From positions 1 to 50,239 of the forward strand of contig CAILCI010000032.1 of assembly GCA_903832625.1 (NCBI GenBank): a DNA stretch of 50,239 nt, in the 5' to 3' direction. Under the pieces are notes generated by a model. That model searched no databases. It was not told the origin of the DNA and saw only the letters and a list, made by a program, of their open reading frames with translations. Position 1 is the stretch's first letter. Every line of letters starts with the position of its first letter. Shown here one piece after another: positions 27,393 to 35,473 of the stretch. The translations under genes were made by a program, and so were the position numbers. Source of the DNA: an uncultured Burkholderiales bacterium. GTDB taxonomy: Bacteria > Pseudomonadota > Gammaproteobacteria > Burkholderiales > Burkholderiaceae_C.

Positions 27393-27677
27393 ATGGGCGC
27401 CCTAGCGCAGCTCAGACTCGGTGTGTGGGCGGTTTGGTTGACTTTGGCCAGTGGGCCTGTATTTGCCTTGGAGATCAACATGGCCAACGAGGCTGAGCTC
27501 GACAGCCTGCGCGGCATGGGGCCATCCATGACGGCCAAGGTCTTGGCAGCACGCGAGCTTGCACCGTTTCTCTCATGGCAAGATGTGATGCAACGTGTCG
27601 CTGGCTTAGGCAAGTCAAAAGCACGTCAATTTTCCGATCAAGGTTTGAGTGTCAACGGTCAAATGTTCATGCCCTGA
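27393..27677 (+). CDS. Small exported ComEA-like helix-hairpin-helix protein
   Basis: A 94-residue protein with a signal peptide (LGVWAVWLTLASGPVFA, cleavage near residue 25) and one ComEA-type helix-hairpin-helix pair: INMANEAELDSLRGMGPSMTAKVLAARE and a second loop RVAGLGKSKARQF. ComEA-like proteins bind double-stranded DNA in the periplasm during natural transformation. The loop KSKARQF is less canonical. I chose the ATG at 27393, 8 bases after rfaD, which gives a proper signal peptide. The longer frame begins inside rfaD. It is the last gene of the long plus-strand run. Confidence 0.82.
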   Translation: MGALAQLRLGVWAVWLTLASGPVFALEINMANEAELDSLRGMGPSMTAKVLAARELAPFLSWQDVMQRVAGLGKSKARQFSDQGLSVNGQMFMP

Positions 27678-27826
27678 CAGATTGACACAATACGGAACTC
27701 ATTTAGTTTTATAGTTAAAAAATGTTGTTATCCATAAAATAATTGAATTCTGGGATTTTTTCCCTAGTGAGGCATCGCATGAGAGGCTAAATTCATAAAT
27801 TGATTCCTCCTGCATTAACTTATCTC
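27678..27826 (+). promoter_or_regulatory. AT-rich region before the TonB-dependent receptor
   Basis: This region contains TTGACA at 27683-27688 without a good -10 at normal spacing, and a GGGA-TTTTTT-CCCTAG stretch (27752-27767) whose CCCTAG half resembles the motif in the dehydrogenase promoters. No strong terminator for the preceding operon is visible. Confidence 0.25.
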
Positions 27827-30091
27827 ATGAAAAGACAAAGCATTTTCCTTGTAAGTTTGGGTTTATGGATTGGGCAGTGTCAAGCGCAAGATCAAAACGC
27901 AGCTTTAAAAATTCCAGACACCGCCCAATTGAGCGAACTGCCAGATGTCGTCGTGATTGGCACCAGCCCCTTGGGCACGGCAGGCATTGCCCTCAAACAA
28001 TTTGCTGGCAATGTGCAAACCATCAACAACAAAGACTTGCCCCAAGATGCCAGCACCTTGACCGATGTGCTCAACGAAAGCATCAGCTCGGTCAACATCA
28101 ACGACACCCAAGGCAACCCGTATCAGGCCGACCTGAACTACCGAGGTTTTACCGCTTCGCCTGTGTTGGGAACGCCGCAAGGCATTTCCGTCTTCATGGA
28201 TGGGATGCGCATGAACGAACCGTTTGGCGACGTGGTGTCGTGGGATTTGATTCCGCAAATCGCCATCTCCAACGTCACGCTCATTCCTGGCTCTAATCCT
28301 GTATATGGTTTGAACACCTTGGGTGGCGCTTTGAGCCTGAATACAAAAAGCGGTTTTCAGTTCGGCGGTAGCGACGTCAAAGTCACTGCTGGCTCTTTTG
28401 GCCGCGTGAGTACCGATGCGCAAACTGGGGGACACGGCGAGAACACAGATTACTATTTGGCGACCAGCATATACAACGACAAAGGCTGGGCACAGTACAA
28501 CCCCAGCCAAGTTCGCCAGTTTTTTGGCAAGTTCGGTTTTCAAGATGAACTGCGCGACATCGACTTGTCGGTGATGTACAGCGACAACCTGCTGTACGGC
28601 AACCAGTCTGTTCCTACTTCCATGCTGCGCAACGCAGCGGCGGGCTACACCCATTCAGACTACAGCAATACGCAAAATTTTGCGGTCAACCTCAAAGGCT
28701 CGCTTGAGTTGGACGACCAACGCAATGTTTCGGGCAACGTGTATTACCGTCACATCAAACGCAGCATCCTCAACAGCAACCTCAACGGCCTTGCAACGCC
28801 TGGCGACAACAGCTGTGTGGGTAGCCCACAAAACTGTGTTGCAGGCAATATTTTGACGGCCTACACGCAAGAGATTTTTGGCGTCAACTTGCAGCACACC
28901 ACACAAAACATGTGGCGCAATAAGGCTCAGAATTTGACGGTTGGCATGAATTACGAGCTGGCCAACACACAACTCACCAACTCGGGACAAGATGCTTATG
29001 TCGATGCTTCCAACGGCATCGTGGGTGTTGACGCTTTTAGCAACCAAGCCACCATTGGCTCGACCAACCGCCGTTTGGGGCTGTTCGCCACTGACACTTT
29101 GCAAGCCACCGACAAACTTGCCTTGACGGCCTCTGCGCGTTGGGATCACGCGAGTATTTTGCTCAATGGCACGACCTGCTCCAATTTTTCTGGGCTCTGC
29201 AACACAGGTGCTGGGGGCGATGTGAAAACACCCGTGGTGGGCGACAACAGCTATCAGCGCCTCAACCCATCTTTGGGCGCGAGCTACCAAATTGCACCCA
29301 ATCAAACCGCTTTCGTAACCTATTCAGAAGGCTTTCGTACCCCATCAGCCATCGAGCTGGCCTGCGCAGACCCGAACTCGCCTTGCTCTGGGTTGCCCAA
29401 CGCATTTGGTGCTGATCCTTACTTGAAACCTGTGGTGTCCAAAACCTATGAGCTCGGTTTACGCGGCAACAACGGCTCGACATTGAACTGGAAAAGCGCA
29501 GTCTTTGTCAGCAATCTCTACGACGACATTTACTTCAACCAAGTCAATAACTCGCAAGGATTTTTCTCTAACGTGGGGCAAACCCGTCGGCAAGGTTTAG
29601 AGCTGGCCTTGAATGGCAAACACAAGCGCTGGGATTACGCTTGGAGCATGACCTATGTGCAAGCCACTTTTCAAAGCACGTTTGAAGTGGCCAATAGAGA
29701 CAATCCCAACTACGCCAGCATGGTTCAACCGGGCGACAAAATGCCCAGCATTGCGCCTGTGACCATGAAGACCACCGTGGGTTTTACCCCCAGCGAAAGC
29801 ACCCGCTTTTACATGGGCTTGCAAGCCCAAAGTGGCCAATACGCACGCGGGGACGAAAACAATGTGAGCGGATTTGGTCAAGTCCCCGGTTTTGTCTCGG
29901 CCAAGTTGGGGCTGCGCCACAGCATTGATTCAAACACCGAGTTGATTGGCAACATCAGCAATGTGTTTAACACCCACTATGCCAACTACGGGGTATTGGC
30001 GGCCAACAATGTTGCAAGCGGCAATCCAGAGCAATTTCGCAGCATGGGTGCGCCGCGCAGTTTGTCGCTGGGCTTGAAGTACCGTTTTTAA
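27827..30091 (+). CDS. TonB-dependent outer membrane receptor
   Basis: A 754-residue receptor with a signal peptide (MKRQSIFLVSLGLWIGQCQAQ). The plug domain at about residues 40-170 contains LNYRGFTASPVLGTPQGISVFMDGMRMNEPFGD and PGSNPVYGLNTLGGAL. A 22-strand-type barrel follows, ending in the terminal aromatic LGLKYRF. The substrate cannot be read from sequence. It converges with the lanthanide/PQQ dehydrogenase operon, ending 18 bases from its last gene. Receptors in xox gene neighbourhoods include the lanthanide-chelate receptor LutH, so a metal or metallophore is a reasonable guess. I chose the ATG at 27827 for the signal peptide. A TTG at 27800 would add nine residues, and neither has a strong ribosome binding site. 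Confidence 0.85.
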   Translation: MKRQSIFLVSLGLWIGQCQAQDQNAALKIPDTAQLSELPDVVVIGTSPLGTAGIALKQFAGNVQTINNKDLPQDASTLTDVLNESISSVNINDTQGNPYQADLNYRGFTASPVLGTPQGISVFMDGMRMNEPFGDVVSWDLIPQIAISNVTLIPGSNPVYGLNTLGGALSLNTKSGFQFGGSDVKVTAGSFGRVSTDAQTGGHGENTDYYLATSIYNDKGWAQYNPSQVRQFFGKFGFQDELRDIDLSVMYSDNLLYGNQSVPTSMLRNAAAGYTHSDYSNTQNFAVNLKGSLELDDQRNVSGNVYYRHIKRSILNSNLNGLATPGDNSCVGSPQNCVAGNILTAYTQEIFGVNLQHTTQNMWRNKAQNLTVGMNYELANTQLTNSGQDAYVDASNGIVGVDAFSNQATIGSTNRRLGLFATDTLQATDKLALTASARWDHASILLNGTTCSNFSGLCNTGAGGDVKTPVVGDNSYQRLNPSLGASYQIAPNQTAFVTYSEGFRTPSAIELACADPNSPCSGLPNAFGADPYLKPVVSKTYELGLRGNNGSTLNWKSAVFVSNLYDDIYFNQVNNSQGFFSNVGQTRRQGLELALNGKHKRWDYAWSMTYVQATFQSTFEVANRDNPNYASMVQPGDKMPSIAPVTMKTTVGFTPSESTRFYMGLQAQSGQYARGDENNVSGFGQVPGFVSAKLGLRHSIDSNTELIGNISNVFNTHYANYGVLAANNVASGNPEQFRSMGAPRSLSLGLKYRF

Positions 30092-30109
30092 GAGCGGAAC
30101 AAACGCAGT

Positions 30110-30754
30110 CTATACACCGAGCGATAAGGCCTCATCGAGCAAATAATGACGCTGCGCCAAATGCACCAAGGCGCTGGTGGTGTTGACCTGCAATTTTTCT
30201 TTGATCAAGGTTTGGTAATTGGCCACCGTTTTTTGACTCAAGTTCATGGCTTGGGCGCACTCAGCGGCACTCAAACCTTGAGACAACATGCGCCAGACCT
30301 CGCGTTCACGGGCGGTCAAGCTGTTGACGCGCTCAAGCTCATCGCGCTGCTGAGCTTGGAGTTGCCGCACATCTTGGCTGATGTAGCGTCGCCCCGAAAA
30401 AACGCAGTGCACCGCGTCGATGAGCTCATCGGGCGGAGAGTTCTTGGTGAGAAAACCCCACGCTCCCGCCGCCAAACAGCGCGTGACCAATATGGCATCG
30501 TCGTGCATGCTGCACACCAGTACCTTAGGTCTAGCACTCAAGGATTTGAGTCCTTCAAACAGTTGCCAAATATCGGCTTGCGGCATGGACACATCGGAAA
30601 TCACCACATCTGTTTCGTGTTGACGCAATAGCTCCAAAGCTTGCAGCGCGTGGCTGGCTTCGGCCACCACGCACATGCGTTGATCCAACTCCAACAAACG
30701 GCGATAGCCCGAGCGCACCACAGGGTGATCGTCCACCAACATCAAGCGAATCAT
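30110..30754 (-). CDS. NarL/LuxR-family response regulator
   Basis: A 214-residue two-component regulator. The receiver domain has the acidic pair in LMLVDDHPVVRSG and the phosphoacceptor D54 in VISDVSMP. The conserved Lys lies in FLTKNSPP. The C-terminal LuxR-type helix-turn-helix is LTAREREVWRMLSQGLSAAECAQAMNLSQKTVANY. Its start overlaps the stop of the sensor kinase gene (ATGA), so the pair is coupled. Related LuxR-type regulators (ExaE/AgmR, PedR) control PQQ alcohol dehydrogenase genes in Pseudomonas, so it probably controls this operon. Confidence 0.92.
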   Translation of the reverse strand: MIRLMLVDDHPVVRSGYRRLLELDQRMCVVAEASHALQALELLRQHETDVVISDVSMPQADIWQLFEGLKSLSARPKVLVCSMHDDAILVTRCLAAGAWGFLTKNSPPDELIDAVHCVFSGRRYISQDVRQLQAQQRDELERVNSLTAREREVWRMLSQGLSAAECAQAMNLSQKTVANYQTLIKEKLQVNTTSALVHLAQRHYLLDEALSLGV

Positions 30755-31707
30755 GGTGCACCACCGGACAAGGGAATATCGCAAATCAAGCAAGCACCCA
30801 AGCTGGTGCTGAGCCACTGCACTTGGCCTTGCAAGCTGGCGATTCGCTCTTGAATACCCGCCAGCCCCAAGCCTGCAACCGGTGCGCTGGCATCAAAACC
30901 AATGCCGTTGTCTTGCACGATCAGGCGCAAGCCTTGGTGCCGGATGAGAAGTTTGACCTGCGCAGAAGAAGCCTTGGCATGACGCGCTACATTGATGAGC
31001 GCTTCTTGCACGACACGGTAGAGACTGATTTTTGCGTAATCGTTGATAACTGGCGACGTGTTCGCGGCCAGATCGCACTCACAGACAAGCCCAAACTGCT
31101 GCTCCCAATTTCTGCACAAACTGCGCAAGGCCTCATCAAAGCCCATGCTGTCTATGCTTTCTGGGCGCAAGCGTTTGAGCATTTTGCGCGTCATCTGATG
31201 CATCAAGAGCGCTTGGTTTTCTATACGCAGAGCAGCTTCATGGGCGGCTTCATGAATCGGCGCAATGTGTTGGTCAAAGGATTTGGCAATGAAAGCGGCC
31301 TCGTAGCGAATTGCGGTGCAGCTTTGCGCCACTTCGTCGTGCAGCTCTCGCGCCAAATCGCGTCGTTCATCTTCTTGGGCAGAGAGGATTTTTTGCGAGA
31401 GTTCGCGGTTTTGTGCGTACAAAGCATCGCGCTGTGTTTGCAGTTGCATGCGCGCTTGGAGTTGGCTTTGCATGTCGTGCCAGCGTCGCCATGAAAACCA
31501 AGTCAGGCAAACCAGCAACATCAAGAGGCTGAGCATGAGCTCATCCAAGTCCAAAATTTCGTATTGCCTGAGCCATTTGAACAAGGCCTCAGACCACTGA
31601 AACATCAAGGACAAACTCGCGAACACACTCACAACGCCCACACCCACCGCGCAGTCACAAAAAATCCTGCGCTGAGGTTCAGGATTTTTATCCAGCGACT
31701 GCGCCAT
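30751..31707 (-). CDS. NarL-type sensor histidine kinase
   Basis: A 318-residue membrane kinase. Two membrane segments lie at about residues 20-38 and 53-70 with only a short loop between them, so no large periplasmic sensor is present. A coiled segment leads into the HisKA_3 box with the phosphoacceptor His in RELHDEVAQ (about residue 143), and the HATPase domain has NVARHAKA and VQDNGIGFD. It probably senses an intracellular, membrane or redox cue. I chose the ATG at 31707, just after the cytochrome b561 stop. The longer frame would lie inside that gene. Confidence 0.9.
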   Translation of the reverse strand: MAQSLDKNPEPQRRIFCDCAVGVGVVSVFASLSLMFQWSEALFKWLRQYEILDLDELMLSLLMLLVCLTWFSWRRWHDMQSQLQARMQLQTQRDALYAQNRELSQKILSAQEDERRDLARELHDEVAQSCTAIRYEAAFIAKSFDQHIAPIHEAAHEAALRIENQALLMHQMTRKMLKRLRPESIDSMGFDEALRSLCRNWEQQFGLVCECDLAANTSPVINDYAKISLYRVVQEALINVARHAKASSAQVKLLIRHQGLRLIVQDNGIGFDASAPVAGLGLAGIQERIASLQGQVQWLSTSLGACLICDIPLSGGAP

Positions 31708-31709
31708 GC

Positions 31710-32264
31710 TCAGCCTTGTTGCACGTCGGCAGAACCCATCAAGCTCATGCGTTGCACCACACCATCTCGGCGCACAGCGTGCAACACAGCAGCGGCAATA
31801 TGCAGCGCCACCAAAGCGGCCATGACAAAACCCGTGGTGGTGTGTACAGCGCCAAACAGCTCTTTCAAATCCGCCGAAGCTTCCCACAAACGGGGCAAGG
31901 GCGTGCCAAAAAACTTAATCGGATAAGGCGTAAAGCTTGAGCCCAAAAATCCGCTCAATGGCATGAGCACCATACAGGTATAGAGCAAGCGATGGCTCCA
32001 ATTGGCCGCAGTCTTTTGCCATGCGGGCAAGGCTGGCAGCGCAGGCGGCGTGTGCATCAAGCGCCAAATCACGCGCAAGACAATCAGCAAAGCCAAAATC
32101 AAACCAATGGATTTGTGAATATTGAACCAACCCGCACGCACGCCGGGTGGCTCTTTCGGAACACCTTCCATCCAAAAGCCCAGAAACAACTGCCCCAACA
32201 AAGCCAGCGCCAGCAACCAATGCAGCGCAATGGCAACGCGGTTGTATTTTTGACTATCAGACAT
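31710..32264 (-). CDS. Cytochrome b561 family protein
   Basis: A 184-residue four-helix integral membrane cytochrome b of the prokaryotic b561 family. Likely haem ligands are the histidines in ALHWLLAL (residue 15), NIHKSIGL, AVHTTTGF and ALHIAAAVLH. Such proteins pass electrons between the quinone pool and periplasmic partners. In this operon it could move electrons between ubiquinone and the periplasmic dehydrogenase or cytochrome c. It lies between the beta-propeller gene (26 bases upstream) and the sensor kinase (2 bases downstream). Confidence 0.9.
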   Translation of the reverse strand: MSDSQKYNRVAIALHWLLALALLGQLFLGFWMEGVPKEPPGVRAGWFNIHKSIGLILALLIVLRVIWRLMHTPPALPALPAWQKTAANWSHRLLYTCMVLMPLSGFLGSSFTPYPIKFFGTPLPRLWEASADLKELFGAVHTTTGFVMAALVALHIAAAVLHAVRRDGVVQRMSLMGSADVQQG

Positions 32265-32290
32265 GTTTGCTTACTCCGTCACTTCATGTA

Positions 32291-33232
32291 TTAATTGGCC
32301 GCCGTGCCCCAAGGCAAACGTCCAACCGCAATGTTTTTCAAAGGTTTGTAATTCACAGCATCGACCACCGACACCGCATGACTGCGTCCTGCGGCCACAT
32401 ACAGTTTGCTGCCGTCCGGGTTGATCGACATATTCCAAGGCCGCTGTCCCACCGGCACTTGCGCCAGTACCTTGAGGCTTTGCACATCGACCACCGACAC
32501 CGTGGCGTCGCCCCCGTTGGTGACAAACACCACTTTGCCATTGGGGTGCATGAGCAAGCCGTTGGTACGCTGGCCGACTTGTAATTTCTCCAGCACTTTG
32601 AGTTGGCTCATATCAATGACCACCAACAGACTGGCCGATTCAACGGCCACAAACGCACGCTTGCCATCTGGCGTGAAGGCAATGCCGCGTGGTCGCTCGC
32701 CCACCTGAATTGCGCCAATTTGCTTGCGTTGCACGACGTCAATCACATCGACTTGATCGGCCTCTTCGGCTGAGACCAGCATCAAGCGACCATCGGGCGA
32801 GAACACCGAGTGTTCAGGATTTTTACCTTTGACGGGAATCGAAAAAACTTCTTTCAACTCAGTGGTTGAAATAAAACTCACGCTGTTGCTGCCCTCGTTA
32901 GAGACCGCCACAAGTTTGCCATCGGGTGAACAATAAACGGCCTCGGGCGATTCACCCAAGCCCACGCGATGGGTGACTTTTTGTGTGAGCGTATCGATCA
33001 CCAAAAGCTGTGAATCTTTTTGATTGGTGACATACAAGCGTTTGTCGTTGGGGCAAAGCGTCAAACCACGCGGCTTGCCCACGTCTTTGAGAGTAGCCAC
33101 GACTTCGTCGCTTGCGCCATCGATGACGGAAATATCTTGGCTGCCCTCATTGGTGGCAAACACTTGGTGCGTCGCTTGCGCCCACAGATTGGGTACAAAC
33201 AAAGCGGCAACTAAAAAAAGTCTGAATTTCAT
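32291..33232 (-). CDS. Periplasmic YVTN-type beta-propeller protein
   Basis: A 313-residue exported protein with a signal peptide ending near LWA/QA (residue 19) and about seven repeats of roughly 42 residues of the form PDGKxxxVxNxxxxxVSVID. This is the YVTN beta-propeller type. A TIGRFAM group of such propellers is named for association with PQQ-dependent catabolism, and the context fits. Its molecular role is unknown: a scaffold or chaperone for dehydrogenase or cytochrome is possible. The start ATG has GCAGGTGA upstream. It lies 15 bases after the PqqU-like receptor gene. Confidence 0.88.
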   Translation of the reverse strand: MKFRLFLVAALFVPNLWAQATHQVFATNEGSQDISVIDGASDEVVATLKDVGKPRGLTLCPNDKRLYVTNQKDSQLLVIDTLTQKVTHRVGLGESPEAVYCSPDGKLVAVSNEGSNSVSFISTTELKEVFSIPVKGKNPEHSVFSPDGRLMLVSAEEADQVDVIDVVQRKQIGAIQVGERPRGIAFTPDGKRAFVAVESASLLVVIDMSQLKVLEKLQVGQRTNGLLMHPNGKVVFVTNGGDATVSVVDVQSLKVLAQVPVGQRPWNMSINPDGSKLYVAAGRSHAVSVVDAVNYKPLKNIAVGRLPWGTAAN

Positions 33233-33247
33233 GCGTCACCTGCGCTA

Positions 33248-35410
33248 TCAAAACTTGATTTGACCTTGAACGCCGAGCACCCATCCCCGGGGTAAACCCG
33301 GCTCAAAGTAAAGCCCATTGGACTGATTCACGATCACCGAACCGACATAGTTTTTATTACCTACGTTGTCCACGCCAAGGTATGTTTCCACGGTGGCATC
33401 GGCCACTTTGAAGCGGTCTTTCACACGGGCGTTGACCACGCCGTAGCCCGCAGTGCCGGCGGTGTTGAGGTCGTCCGCCCACAGTGTGGATCGAGCCACC
33501 CACTCCAGCGTCGCGCCCCAGCCCAAATCAGGCTTTTGCGCCGCGGAGGTGAAGCCTTTTTCACCCCATTGCAATGCAGCATACAACTGCTTGGTCGGCA
33601 CGCCGGGCAAGTTGTTGCCTGCGTTCACAGTATAGGGTGTCAAGGATCCAGCGGGAGGCGACGCTTGGTAGTTGTAGCTATAGCCTTGGGTGTAGGTCGC
33701 CTGCATAGCCGTCAAAGATAACTGTGCACGCCAGTGATTGGCAAGCTGTTGACGCCAAGCAGCTTCAAAGCCTTGTCGTAGCGTTTGTGGCGCATTGGTG
33801 TATGACGTACCTTTGGAGGTAGTTGAAATTTGTGTGACGATTTCGTTTTCGGTTGTGATGCGGAAAAACGCGGCATCTAAGCGCGTCATGGGCGTGGGCG
33901 TCCATTTGCTGCCCACTTCACGGTGCAAACTGCGCGAGGCCAGCAAGTTTGAATTGAAGCCAAAAGCAGGCGTGCCAGTCGTGCCTACATAGGCTGTTTC
34001 TGCCAAGGTTGGGGTTTCAAAGCCGCGTCCTTGGTTTGCATAAACGTTCAAGGTGTCCGAGGCGTGCCACGTCAAACCCAGCACAGGGCTGGTGGCTGTG
34101 TAATTGGTTTGGCCAGAGCCTGATGCATTGAGTTGGTTGGCAATGTTGAGTTGCACATCGCTTTTACGCACACCTGTCACCGCTGTCCAGCGCTCACTCA
34201 AATGCCAGTTGACCTGACCAAAATAATCGTGGTTGACTGCGCGATCTAGCTCATTGCGCGTCAGCGCCGATGATGTGTTGATAACACCTGAGGTGGTCGC
34301 GCCACCTTGTCTGTTTTCGTTAGAACGATCTTCATCAAAACCTGCCACCCAATCGGCTTTCATGCTGTTGTCGAGCTTGAATTTGCCGTTGAGCTGTATG
34401 CCAAAACCTGAGAACTTACGATCCAAAGAGACATAGGTTCCCTTCGCTGGCGTAGGGGACGTGGGGCTGGCAGCTTGATATTGCAAGTTGGTTCGTGTGC
34501 CATCGTAAATGCGTGAGGACAGATTCAGGTCTGCGTCAAACTTGTGCTCGAACACCAAGCCATATTGTTCTTGCGCAATGATTTTGCGAGCGCCGTCGGT
34601 GATGGTGTTGGTGCCTGCCTGCTTGGGGTCTGCCATGACTTGCGCGGCATTCAAGCCCGACGGGTCTTTGGCGTAGCCTGAGTCAAATTTATTCACCACA
34701 ATTTTCAAACGGCTGTCTTCTTTCAAGTCTGCCGTGATGACGCTGTTGAGTTGTTGACGTCGCGCATCCGAGTTGGCGCGGTAACCGCCAATGGCAAAGG
34801 TGCTGAAATCGGCCACCACACCCACATTGCCGGAACGGTTGCTCACCTGTGTGTCGGTTCGGTTCATGCCAAAGGAACCGACAAAAAATTGGGTATTGAG
34901 CTCAGGCTCTGCGCCCGCTTCACGGGTGAAGGTCTGGATCACGCCGCCAGACGAGTTGCCATACAACTGCGCCAGCGGTCCCGTCAATACTTCAATGCGA
35001 TCTGCTGACGTCAAGCTCACCGTGGACGCTTGGCCTTGCCCATCCGGTGTGGTGGCGGGAATGCCATCGGTGATGAGTCGAATGCCGCGCAAACCAAAGG
35101 TGGCGCGCGCACCAAAACCTCGAATAGAGATTTGAACGTCTTGCGCATAGTTGTTGCGGTTGAGCGCCACCACGCCAGGCACTTGCGACAAAGCATCGGA
35201 CAAGTTGACTTGTGGCCCGTTGTCGTGAATAGTTTTCGCATCAATCGTGAAAATCGATGCAGGCGCATCAAACTGCTTTTGCGGCAAGCGACCACTTTGC
35301 ACCAACACGTCTTGCACTGGTGTGGCCTCCTGTGCCAAGGCCATGTGAGAGAAAGCGCCGCAGGCAATAGCAACAGCGCTGAGTCTAAAAGTCAAAGTTG
35401 AACAGAACAC
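33248..35410 (-). CDS. TonB-dependent receptor resembling PQQ receptor PqqU (YncD)
   Basis: A 720-residue TonB-dependent receptor. From memory of E. coli YncD (PqqU, the PQQ receptor), several long stretches match: NRNNYAQDVQISIRGFG (residues 84-100), DGIPATTPDGQGQ (115-127), LYGNSSGGV, the late RGFETPTLAE, and near the end YVGSVIVNQSNGLYFEP. A signal peptide ends near MALAQ (residue 27). The best prediction is uptake of pyrroloquinoline quinone across the outer membrane, which fits its place just downstream of a PQQ dehydrogenase. The start is GTG directly after an in-frame stop. It lacks a clear ribosome binding site, and a terminator hairpin lies just upstream. Confidence 0.85.
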   Translation of the reverse strand: MFCSTLTFRLSAVAIACGAFSHMALAQEATPVQDVLVQSGRLPQKQFDAPASIFTIDAKTIHDNGPQVNLSDALSQVPGVVALNRNNYAQDVQISIRGFGARATFGLRGIRLITDGIPATTPDGQGQASTVSLTSADRIEVLTGPLAQLYGNSSGGVIQTFTREAGAEPELNTQFFVGSFGMNRTDTQVSNRSGNVGVVADFSTFAIGGYRANSDARRQQLNSVITADLKEDSRLKIVVNKFDSGYAKDPSGLNAAQVMADPKQAGTNTITDGARKIIAQEQYGLVFEHKFDADLNLSSRIYDGTRTNLQYQAASPTSPTPAKGTYVSLDRKFSGFGIQLNGKFKLDNSMKADWVAGFDEDRSNENRQGGATTSGVINTSSALTRNELDRAVNHDYFGQVNWHLSERWTAVTGVRKSDVQLNIANQLNASGSGQTNYTATSPVLGLTWHASDTLNVYANQGRGFETPTLAETAYVGTTGTPAFGFNSNLLASRSLHREVGSKWTPTPMTRLDAAFFRITTENEIVTQISTTSKGTSYTNAPQTLRQGFEAAWRQQLANHWRAQLSLTAMQATYTQGYSYNYQASPPAGSLTPYTVNAGNNLPGVPTKQLYAALQWGEKGFTSAAQKPDLGWGATLEWVARSTLWADDLNTAGTAGYGVVNARVKDRFKVADATVETYLGVDNVGNKNYVGSVIVNQSNGLYFEPGLPRGWVLGVQGQIKF

Positions 35411-35428
35411 AGATTACTCAGAAAAGGA

Positions 35429-35448
35429 AAACCCCTTTGCAGGGGTTT
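35429..35448 (-). terminator. Hairpin terminator or attenuator inside the dehydrogenase operon
   Basis: An 8-base stem, AAACCCCT (35429-35436) and AGGGGTTT (35441-35448), with a TTGC loop. On the minus strand it is followed by TTCCTTTTCT, a moderate U-tract. It ends the binding-protein/cytochrome gene and lies 19 bases before the PqqU-like start. It may lower expression of the downstream receptor and regulators relative to the dehydrogenase. Confidence 0.7.
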
Positions 35449-35473
35449 GGGGTTACAGAAATTGGCGGAACGC

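Noticed and set aside
31708-31887. A longer N-terminus of the sensor kinase rich in Cys and His
   Set aside because: This part is an alternate frame inside the cytochrome b561 gene. The ATG at 31707 gives a normal kinase.
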